In this document: one piece after another, positions 34,272-40,937 of the stretch
Layout of the letters: each line of letters starts with the position of its first letter
How positions within the stretch are numbered: the stretch's first letter is position 1
Source of the DNA: Paragorgia papillata
Taxonomy: Eukaryota > Cnidaria > Anthozoa > Scleralcyonacea > Coralliidae
Length of the DNA: 64,000 nt
Direction: 5' to 3'
Assembly: GCA_035771165.1 (NCBI GenBank)
Contig: JAWNZC010000420.1
Location: 248,001 to 312,000 of the forward strand
Notes under the pieces: model-generated
Databases searched by the model: none
What the model was told of the DNA's origin: nothing
What the model saw: the letters and a program-made list of their open reading frames with translations, nothing else
Position numbers and translations under genes: made by a program

Positions 34272-34526
34272 ATGGCATCAATGGTAGTAAAAGGGTTGTT
34301 CAAGGTAATTGCTGGTTACCTTTTTCAATCATTTAACAAAAATGGTTTTGCTGACGAGGTAAAAAGACATAATTTGGCAACAGAAGAACTTCAAAAAGCC
34401 AAAAAAAAGTTTTTTGAAAGGAAGGACAAACAAAGAGAATTACAGAATGAAATTAGAACTGCAACCAACAATATGCAAGAATTTTATTTAATAAATGGCA
34501 TCAATGGTAGTAGGAGGGTTGTTTAA
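34272..34526 (+). CDS. partial duplicate of the 34495 gene
   Basis: 84 residues. The N-terminal segment (MASMVVKGLF, then the LFQSFNKNGFADE and KRHNLATEELQKAKK segments) repeats that of the next gene. It then runs into the duplication joint and reads out of frame through the next gene's start region. Both copies start at TTTAATAAATGGCATCAATGG. This looks like a tandem duplication of the 5' half of one gene and may or may not make a product. Confidence 0.55.
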   Translation: MASMVVKGLFKVIAGYLFQSFNKNGFADEVKRHNLATEELQKAKKKFFERKDKQRELQNEIRTATNNMQEFYLINGINGSRRVV

Positions 34527-34893
34527 CGCAATTGCCTTTGCAGGTGCTGGTTACCTTTTCCAATCATTTAACAAAAATGGTTTTGCTGACGAGGCAAAAA
34601 GACATAATTTGGCAACAGAAAAATTACAAAAAGCTAAGGAAATATTTTTTGAAAAAGAAATTAAAAGGAAGGACAGACAAAGAGAATTACAGGATGAAAT
34701 TAGAACTGCAACCAACAATATGCAAGACACATCAAAAGCATTTAGTGAACTTCATAAAATTTTACAGAATATTCCAGTTGAACCAAAACTTGAGGATTTT
34801 TACCAACCAAGCGAAGAAATGGAAAAATACCAAATTATTGCTGTAACACTTTCTGGAACAGGTGCCGGATGGTTGTTGTCAAGATTTGTTTAA
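34495..34893 (+). CDS. coiled-coil membrane-anchored Polinton protein
   Basis: 132 residues: an N-terminal small hydrophobic segment (GGLFNAIAFAGAGYLFQSF), a long charged helix (residues about 30-90) likely to form a coiled coil, and a hydrophobic C-terminus (VTLSGTGAGWLL). The homologue at 62845-63243 has the same layout. It is probably a virion or assembly component; no family is recognised. Confidence 0.7.
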   Translation: MASMVVGGLFNAIAFAGAGYLFQSFNKNGFADEAKRHNLATEKLQKAKEIFFEKEIKRKDRQRELQDEIRTATNNMQDTSKAFSELHKILQNIPVEPKLEDFYQPSEEMEKYQIIAVTLSGTGAGWLLSRFV

Positions 34894-34899
34894 AAGTTT

Positions 34900-34926
34900 A
34901 ATTCCTAATTTTTTAAGTTAGGAATT
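34900..34926. terminator. hairpin between convergent genes
   Basis: AATTCCTAA (34900-34908) pairs perfectly with TTAGGAATT (34918-34926). It lies between the rightward gene ending at 34893 and the leftward gene ending at 34946, so it could terminate both. Confidence 0.65.
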
Positions 34927-34945
34927 ATTATATTTTTTTGTGTCT

Positions 34946-35599
34946 TTAATCTTCTTTAACAGTTTTAGAGCCTTTAGAATTTGGACAACCTAAAATATAT
35001 TCTATTTTTCCAAAAGTTTTTTCTGGATCTTTAAATGGTGGTATAGCCAAAGTTTTTAAAAGATCTCTTTGGCATATTGCAAGAATGGCATACAATATAT
35101 GTTTTTTGTTAGGTCGCCTTGTAACCAAACCAAGGTTTTTAAGGGTTTCAAAAGATTTGTCAAAAGATTCTATAAGTTTTAATACAAGAAATTTTGGTTG
35201 TTTTTGGGTTGGTATTGGTTTTTGGGTTGGACAAATACAAACACACCTGGGTTTGTCGCATTTACACAAACATCTGCAAAAACAAGACAAATGGGGTTTT
35301 TTTTTGCTGTAAGGGTTAAGGGGTGGTTCTTCTACAGATTCTGGCAATATTTTTAGGTATATTTCCTTCATTTTTCTAACGTTAAGGTTGTCCACTTCCC
35401 TTTTGGATTTCCATCCCCAAAAAGGGGGTTTGTATACAACTCCATGATCCATTCCACATTTTGTACAAAATATACACCCATTAATTTCATCCAGTTTTTG
35501 GGTACAACAACTGCTGGTATTAGGACCATTTCTATGTTTTTCCAAGAAAAGGTTTAAAGTTGGTGAAATTTTAATATTAATATTTAACATTTGAGTCAT
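34946..35599 (-). CDS. zinc-ribbon, late transcription factor-like protein
   Basis: 217 residues. An N-terminal zinc ribbon has SSCC (residues about 29-32) and FCTKCG (about 43-48). A Cys-rich middle follows (CFCRCLCKC, CVCIC), then a helical C-terminal region. The element 2 homologue (63316-63966) keeps SSCC-K--EI-G-I-C-KCG and the later KYI/ICQRD-LLK block. A zinc ribbon followed by a helical domain recalls TFIIB-like or VLTF3-like viral transcription factors. That assignment is tentative, but it would fit the shared start signature of these genes. Confidence 0.5.
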   Translation of the reverse strand: MTQMLNINIKISPTLNLFLEKHRNGPNTSSCCTQKLDEINGCIFCTKCGMDHGVVYKPPFWGWKSKREVDNLNVRKMKEIYLKILPESVEEPPLNPYSKKKPHLSCFCRCLCKCDKPRCVCICPTQKPIPTQKQPKFLVLKLIESFDKSFETLKNLGLVTRRPNKKHILYAILAICQRDLLKTLAIPPFKDPEKTFGKIEYILGCPNSKGSKTVKED

Positions 35600-35607
35600 C
35601 CCTTTTA

Positions 35608-36924
35608 TTATAATGATATTATTTTAAAAATTAAAAAAACAAGTGTTATGGAAGCTCCAAAAACTTCTGGTAATCTGTTATTATTCCTTGTTATTTCTGG
35701 TTTTAAAGGTGTAAAATTTCCTTCTTTGTATGTTTTTTCATAAGGTTTTTCCAAAGTTTTTTCCAATGTCTTATAAGGTTTAATGTTTAAGTGTTGGTTA
35801 AATCCAAGCACCATTGTGTTTGTAGCCATGGTAAGAACATTGTTAAATCCAACCACAGGATTAATTAAAATTTTAAGATCGCTAGGGATTAAAATTAAAC
35901 CAGGAGACACCGCAAAATTTAAAACAACATTGGTAGACTTTATTGCTTGCCTCATATTACTAATGCTTACAGTAATATCATCTTGTGCTATGGTATCTTC
36001 CATTAACTTTTTAAACACCTCTTGTGTTTGTAAACTTTTAGCACCTTGCCCAACAATAACCCACCTTGTTTTTGCCTGGGAACCAAGAATACAGTAAACA
36101 AATGATTCTAAGGATTGTTGAAATAACTTTTGACCCAATGGTGTTAACCCATCGCTGTTTTTCGGAACAAAGCGCTTAAAATCGTTGGGGTGTCTTTGGG
36201 ATGTGGATACCAGTTCCTCATATGTGTTTACCTTTCCATAACTTTTTTGTTCCAACTTTACATACCTAACTTCATATCCAAGGTCCTTCATATCTTGTGT
36301 AAAATTTTCGGAACTTTGTGTAGAATTACTTATTTTCCGGATCCAAACATCATTAGGGTTATGTTGTAAAATTTTTATAATATCATTTGTAAGATATCTT
36401 CTAAGTTTGTTGGGATGCTTTAAAAATCTTCTTACCTGAAAAATGTAATGGTAATGGACAATACTTGTTAAAAAAGGAGACCTAAACCTTTCAAAACCAT
36501 TTTTAAAATGTTTGTTAGAAATTCCACACAAATAACTTGCAACATAGCTGGCTGCAATGGCTGTAAAATATGGAATTGTAAGAAAGTCATTTAGGTTGGG
36601 ATTTCTTGCCTTTGTGGGTTGTTGGAATGTTAAATTTACAGGATCCAAGTCCAAAACAAAATTTTCCTCTTTGTTAACAAATAATATAAATTTGTTTAGG
36701 TTTACTGAACATTTTGGTTGTTTTGAAAAACCCTGGACAGTTCCATGAATTCCCCAGGGTTTTGGCCAATATAAATATTGTGTGTAATTTTTGTTTCTTT
36801 TAAACTCATCACTTTTAATGTCCAACAAAAATTCATTCTTTAAAAAAAATATCTTTTTCCCAAATTTAAATCTTGTTAAATCAGCATTTGGGTAAGTTTT
36901 TAAAAACTCTGTCTTAAGGTTCAT
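35608..36924 (-). CDS. unknown 438-residue Polinton protein with C-terminal membrane segment
   Basis: 438 residues, well conserved in composition but with no motif I recognise. It has Trp/Tyr-rich blocks in the first third (YLYWPKPWGIHG), a middle that may be alpha/beta, a TLEKTLEKPYEK repeat near residue 390, and a hydrophobic C-terminal segment (GASITLVFLIFKIISL). It shares a short AT-rich divergent promoter region with the integrase gene. The same EKTLEKP repeat recurs in the 40134 gene. The region equivalent in element 2 lies beyond the window. Confidence 0.6.
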   Translation of the reverse strand: MNLKTEFLKTYPNADLTRFKFGKKIFFLKNEFLLDIKSDEFKRNKNYTQYLYWPKPWGIHGTVQGFSKQPKCSVNLNKFILFVNKEENFVLDLDPVNLTFQQPTKARNPNLNDFLTIPYFTAIAASYVASYLCGISNKHFKNGFERFRSPFLTSIVHYHYIFQVRRFLKHPNKLRRYLTNDIIKILQHNPNDVWIRKISNSTQSSENFTQDMKDLGYEVRYVKLEQKSYGKVNTYEELVSTSQRHPNDFKRFVPKNSDGLTPLGQKLFQQSLESFVYCILGSQAKTRWVIVGQGAKSLQTQEVFKKLMEDTIAQDDITVSISNMRQAIKSTNVVLNFAVSPGLILIPSDLKILINPVVGFNNVLTMATNTMVLGFNQHLNIKPYKTLEKTLEKPYEKTYKEGNFTPLKPEITRNNNRLPEVFGASITLVFLIFKIISL

Positions 36925-36942
36925 TTTTATTTAAATAAAAAA
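36925..36942. promoter_or_regulatory. 18-bp divergent promoter region
   Basis: TTTTATTTAAATAAAAAA separates two start codons that face away from each other (36924 leftward, 36943 rightward). The TTTATTTAAATAAA core is palindromic, giving an ATAAA-type box to each gene. Confidence 0.55.
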
Positions 36943-37932
36943 ATGGATGATAAACTTTTACTTATTGACCTTGAACTTCGGGACATATATTACAATCCTG
37001 TAACAGGTTACCAATCCATGGAAAAACTTTACCAAACAGCATTAGACCAAAATGTTGAAGGTGTCTCAAGAAAGTTAGTTCGGGAGTGGTTACATAGCCA
37101 AAGGGTATTTACATTGCACAAACCTATTAAAAAACCAAGAAGATACCAGAAAACATTTGTTTAAAAATCTTGCTGACCAACTCCAAATGGATCTTGTTGA
37201 TATGGCTAAATTTGGTTCTGAAAATAATGACCAAAAGTGGATATTAACAGGAATAGAAATTTTAAGCAGATTTGGATTTTCAGTTCCTGTTCATAGAAAA
37301 AACACAGTAAGTATGGTAGCAGGTGTTTCAAAAAATGTTAACTGAATTTAAGGAAAGATTTAACAAATATCCAGAAACAGTCCAATTTGATAATGGAAAG
37401 GAGTTCTACAATGTTGGGGTAAAAACCCTTTTAAAATCTTTTGATATTCACTATTTTTCAACACGGTCAGAACGTAAGGCAGCTGTTGTAGAAAGATTTA
37501 ACCGAACATTAAAAACCAGGATGTGGAAATATTTTACATTTACAGGAAATAAAAAGTGGTTAAACACCCTTGACAAATTTACTGCAAGCTATAATAACAC
37601 AAAACATAGCACAATTAAAATGAAGCCAAAAGATGTTAATGATGAAAACCAATCCAAAGTTTTTTTTTACACTGTATGGAATCCCTCCCCTTGAAGGTAG
37701 TGTAAAACCTAAATTTAAAACTGGAGATCATGTAAGAATACAAAAATATAGAAAAAATTTTGCAAAAGGATATGACCCAAATTTTACTGATGAAATTTTT
37801 ACAATATCAGCTGTTTTTAGGGGAAACCCTGTTATGTACCAACTTAAAGAAATGGATGAGGATATTTTAGGAAAATTTTACAGTGAGGAACTGGTGAAAG
37901 TTATTAACAAAGAAGGTCAAACAAAGCTTTAG
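36943..37932 (+). pseudogene. Polinton retroviral-type (rve) integrase, three frame breaks
   Basis: The N-terminal domain (36943 to about 37160) has the typical WLHSQ-VFTLHKP segment of Polinton integrases. The catalytic core has Asp in MDLVDM (near 37197), Asp in VQFDNGKEF (near 37390) and Glu in VVERFN (33 residues after that Asp), the D,D,E triad. The C-terminal SH3-like part (FKTGDHVRI ... FYSEELVKV) is intact. The reading frame changes three times, near 37158-37166, 37331-37336 and 37660-37668, each at a run of T or A and each by one extra base. All domains are otherwise conserved, so this is either recent decay or sequence error. Confidence 0.85.
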
Positions 37933-37975
37933 CGAAGTCAAACAAAGCTTTAGCGAAGTCAAACAAAGCTTTAGA
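37918..37975. repeat. triplicated 21-bp repeat over the integrase stop
   Basis: CAAACAAAGCTTTAGCGAAGT occurs three times. The integrase stop codon lies in the first copy. Confidence 0.85.
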
Positions 37976-37986
37976 AGGATAAATAA

Positions 37987-39241
37987 ATGGATGAATTTGA
38001 AATGAAAGATATGAACCAAGAAGCAGAAGAAGAAGGTTTTGGAGAATCTGAAACATCCTTTACAAATGGTGAAGATGCTGATTTCTATAATTCTTTGGCT
38101 GCTTCTGCTGAATTTTTTGATGCTGCAGAACTAGATGGTAATTACAAAGATTTAAGAAGAAGAATAATTAATATGACTGAAAAACCAAAAGATGAATCTG
38201 ACAAAGCATTTGGGTTAAGACTTGACAGATGGATTAAAAAAGTGGCTGCTAAACAAAAAAAAATCTGCCACCTTTAAAAAGAAAAAATTTTTAAAAGAAA
38301 AACTGGGTATTGTTGTGGATATTAAGGATGGCATTGCAAGCAAATCCTTAATTAAAAAAAGCAAAATATTTGTTGACCCAAACACAAGAAAAGCAGATGG
38401 AATCCTTTTTGACAATGTAAAGGTTGTTGTTAGAGAAGGCGACAAATTTGTATTAAACCAAGATGAAAAATTTAAGGAAAAAGTCAAAGAATTTAATGGG
38501 TTATTTTTAAAAGCAAAAACTGAACACAAACGGAGTGCAAATGGGATTGCTGAAGAGCTTTTAGGGCTCCAACCAAAAAATATCAATCCTGAAAATACTA
38601 ATGAAATTATTGCAAATGTTGCTGACCAACTGGATGATGAAGTAATAATAAGATTTGATAATATTGAAAATGAAAATGGAGAATATATTGGGGACACCCC
38701 AGTTCGTAATATTGCAGGAGTTTTGTCTTCCAATGACTTGGGTGCTGTTGAAATTAACCAAAAGTTTTGGGAGGACAAAACAGCAGAAGAAAAAGATCCA
38801 GTGAAAAAAATGAGTTTCAAAAATGTTGCGGATGTGTGTGCTCTAAAGGCTGACCAACTTAGATTGGAACAAAACATAGCTCCACAAAATGACCTTACAA
38901 AAAAAATGATAGAAAACAATGATCTAACCAGATTTGAAAGGTTTAAAGAATGGGCAAAACAAAACATGGGTGTAACAGCTGCAATAGCTATTAGTATAGC
39001 TGGAATTATAACAACAGTAGTAATTGCCGGAAGAAAAGGAGTTACAGCAGCTGCAAAGGCAACCGGAGCATTAGGAAAGGCTTTTGCAAAACTTGGAAAA
39101 GCTGCTTTACCTATATTGGTTCCAGTTTTAAATTTACTTGCAACTGCATTATCTTGGGGTGCAAAAGGAATAGCATGGTTGACCAAAAAATTTGTGGATC
39201 CTTGCAATAGGGCTTTCCTATATTGTTTACAAAGAATATAA
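37987..39241 (+). CDS. large virion-like membrane-active protein, frame broken near 38265
   Basis: The acidic N-terminal 95 codons (37987-38277) end in a Lys-rich stretch. The coding pattern continues in another frame to 39241 (about 320 codons) from a nine-base A-run at 38256-38264. The C-terminal quarter has alternating hydrophobic and glycine/alanine helices (VTAAIAISIAGIITTVVIAG, then ALGKAFAKLGKAALPILVPV) that could insert into membranes. No family is recognised. Internal virion or membrane-lytic proteins of related viruses have this look, but that is inference. It starts at GATAAATAAATG. Confidence 0.55.
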
Positions 39242-39283
39242 AAAAAGGTCTAAACAAGGGTCTAAACAAGGGTATAAATAAAT

Positions 39284-39787
39284 ATGGACAAACAAACTGC
39301 AAATGAAATTTCTGAAGAACTGCATTTAAACCTTAGGGAAGAGCTCATCCGGCTTTCTTCCGAAAATAAGATTAAACATTCGGAAAAATATCTTAAAAAA
39401 GCCTCATTGACGGCACTTGAAAAAATTAAGCTTAATTACGACAGGGTACAACAGGATCGTGTAAACACACAGCTAACAGAAACCCTTATAACCAAATTTT
39501 CAGAATTAATGGAACAGTTAGACCTAATAAAAAACGATGAAAAACTGGATGAAGAATTATTAACAAACAAACTATTTTGCGATGATGTTAAATCCCTGGT
39601 AACCAAAATATCACCATATATTCCAATGATTGGATTGTTATCTGGTGGACTAACAGTAATCAAACATGTTTGGGATAAACCTTTGGATAAAAAGGATGAT
39701 ATCCTGGAAAATAGTGAAAATCCTTTCAACAATGGCGATGGTGTCAATGTTGATGATTCCTGTAACAATAGAACTGATACTAATTAA
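39284..39787 (+). CDS. helical Polinton protein with one hydrophobic segment
   Basis: 167 residues, mostly charged helix (residues 1-110), then a short hydrophobic stretch (YIPMIGLLSGGLTVI) and an Asn/Asp-rich tail. The start is preceded by GGTATAAATAAAT. No family is recognised. It is positioned between the large membrane-active protein gene and a pair of small genes. Confidence 0.6.
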   Translation: MDKQTANEISEELHLNLREELIRLSSENKIKHSEKYLKKASLTALEKIKLNYDRVQQDRVNTQLTETLITKFSELMEQLDLIKNDEKLDEELLTNKLFCDDVKSLVTKISPYIPMIGLLSGGLTVIKHVWDKPLDKKDDILENSENPFNNGDGVNVDDSCNNRTDTN

Positions 39788-39795
39788 ATTTTTGG

Positions 39796-39819
39796 TTTCC
39801 TAATTGTTTGGTTAGGAAA
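39796..39819 (+). terminator. hairpin after the 39284 gene
   Basis: TTTCCTAA (39796-39803) and TTAGGAAA (39812-39819), nine bases after the stop. It has the same stem as other element 1 gene ends. Confidence 0.65.
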
Positions 39820-39864
39820 TTCTAAACAAATCCTAAACAAATTTAAGCAAACACAATATAATAA

Positions 39865-40092
39865 ATGAAATGGAAAATTTTTAGTTGGATCCAAAAAAAA
39901 AGGGGAGATAGGAAAAACCTAATTCTAAGAAAAAATTGGATCAAAAAAAAAGGAAAAACAAAACAACAAAAAGAAATGACCTATAAACAGCTAAGAAATC
40001 CCTCAGAACCTTTAAAAAACACTTTAAAAACCAGGGTGTGGAAACTTTTTACTTTTAAAGGAACCGAAAAGTGGTTGAAAAAAAATGGTTAA
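39865..40092 (+). pseudogene. small basic frame carrying an integrase fragment
   Basis: 75 codons starting at TATAATAAATG. The C-terminal third (residues about 49-72, LKNTLKTRVWKLFTFKG and the KWL after it) matches the integrase segment just after the catalytic Glu (FNRTLKTRMWKYFTFTG). The nucleotide similarity covers about 60 bases (37500-37565 against 40018-40080). It appears to be a remnant of a second integrase copy fused to a basic leader. Whether it is expressed is unknown. Confidence 0.65.
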
Positions 40093-40100
40093 ATTTTTGG

Positions 40101-40126
40101 TTTCCTAATCTGTTTGGATTAGGAAA
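40101..40126 (+). terminator. hairpin after the 39865 frame
   Basis: TTTCCTAATC (40101-40110) and GATTAGGAAA (40117-40126), perfect ten-base stem, nine bases after the stop. The downstream arm runs straight into the next gene's AATAAAATAATG start. Confidence 0.65.
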
Positions 40127-40133
40127 TAAAATA

Positions 40134-40409
40134 ATGGGAAATTCTAAAAGCAAGCCAAAAGAAAAATTTAACAAAAACCATATTACAAGAAAGGGGTTCC
40201 AATTTGGTTTAAGTTTTGGGAAAGAATCTTTGGCAATGGAGGGAAACATTCAAATAGGATGGACAAACAAAATAGTAAAAAACTATTCTTGTGTTTCCAA
40301 AACTTTGGAAAAAACTTTGGAAAAAACTTTGGAAAAACCTTTGGAAAAACCTTTGGAAAAACCTTTGGAAAAATCTTTGGAAAAACCTTTGGACCCTAAA
40401 CTAATATAA
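40134..40409 (+). CDS. small protein with N-myristoylation-type start and LEKP repeats
   Basis: 91 residues from the ATG at 40134. It begins MGNSKSKP, the Gly-2/Ser-6 pattern recognised by N-myristoyl transferase, followed by basic residues, as in membrane-targeted proteins. The C-terminal third is a 12-bp tandem repeat encoding LEKT/LEKP seven times. A similar EKTLEKP repeat sits near the end of the 438-residue protein. An upstream in-frame start at 40071 overlaps the previous frame and is less likely. Confidence 0.5.
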   Translation: MGNSKSKPKEKFNKNHITRKGFQFGLSFGKESLAMEGNIQIGWTNKIVKNYSCVSKTLEKTLEKTLEKPLEKPLEKPLEKSLEKPLDPKLI

Positions 40410-40417
40410 TAAAAACA

Positions 40418-40820
40418 ATGGAAATGTTTAAAGAAAAAAATGAAGGAAATAAGAAAATTAAATGAAAACTTAAAAAAAATCCGTGAGGAAAACCCTGTTC
40501 AATACCATTCCAGAACAGAGTTAAGAACCCTGGCAAAAAAAATTGGGATAAAAGGATCTAGCAGGATGAACATAAAAACACTTTGTGAAAGTCTTAATAT
40601 TCCATTGGTTAGAAATGAAACCTTTGACAGATGCAACAGAGACCAAATAAAAAATCCTGTTAAAATAACATTTACAGCTTTGGATGGAAAGAAAACAGAA
40701 TTCCATAGTATTTACAAAGCAGCAGCTTGCATTGGTAAAAATCCTAGTTGTATTCCATTTTACATAAGGAAAAAATCATCCATTGTTTACCTTGGAAAAG
40801 AACAAACTGTTAGTCGTTAA
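40418..40820 (+). CDS. small DNA-binding-like protein (SAP/NUMOD-like segments)
   Basis: The best start by context is the ATG at 40418 after AATATAATAAAAACA. The frame changes at a seven-base A-run (40433-40439) and is then open from 40440 to 40820 (126 codons). A segment TELRTLAKKIGIKG...IKTLCESLNI (residues about 22-50 of the open part) looks like a SAP/HeH-type helix pair. FHSIYKAAACIGKNPSCI resembles NUMOD1-type DNA-binding modules. No catalytic motif is seen. The role may be genome binding; tentative. Confidence 0.5.
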
Positions 40821-40871
40821 ACCTTATAATAAAGTTTAGTGTCATTATTGTCGTTTAAACAAGGGTATAAT

Positions 40872-40898
40872 AATTTCTAACTTAAAAAATTAGGAATT
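40872..40898 (+). terminator. hairpin between the 40418 gene and the polymerase gene
   Basis: AATTTCTAA (40872-40880) and TTAGGAATT (40890-40898) pair with one G-T wobble. It is the same stem family as 34900-34926. Confidence 0.55.
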
Positions 40899-40929
40899 AA
40901 CCTTATAGAGTTTTTGAAGTTTTTTGTAT

Positions 40930-40937
40930 AATAAATG
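40930..40937 (+). promoter_or_regulatory. AATAAATG start signature of the polymerase gene
   Basis: GTATAATAAATG covers the start codon at 40935, as at the capsid gene. This favours 40935 as the start of the polymerase gene despite the later frame breaks. Confidence 0.5.

Noticed and set aside
34946..35599. Firm assignment as VLTF3
   Set aside because: Only the zinc ribbon and general layout are visible. The name is kept as a possibility.
36557..36748. Small frames antisense to the 438-residue gene
   Set aside because: No start signature, no homologue, and they lie fully inside a long conserved-looking frame.
37150..37670. Introns as the cause of the integrase frame changes
   Set aside because: Coding runs on with a one-base offset and no GT-AG gap at each break.
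38215..39207. 330-codon frame antisense to the 37987-39241 gene
   Set aside because: Ser/Phe-rich shadow of Lys/Glu/Ala-rich coding. The sense strand carries the start box and continuous features.
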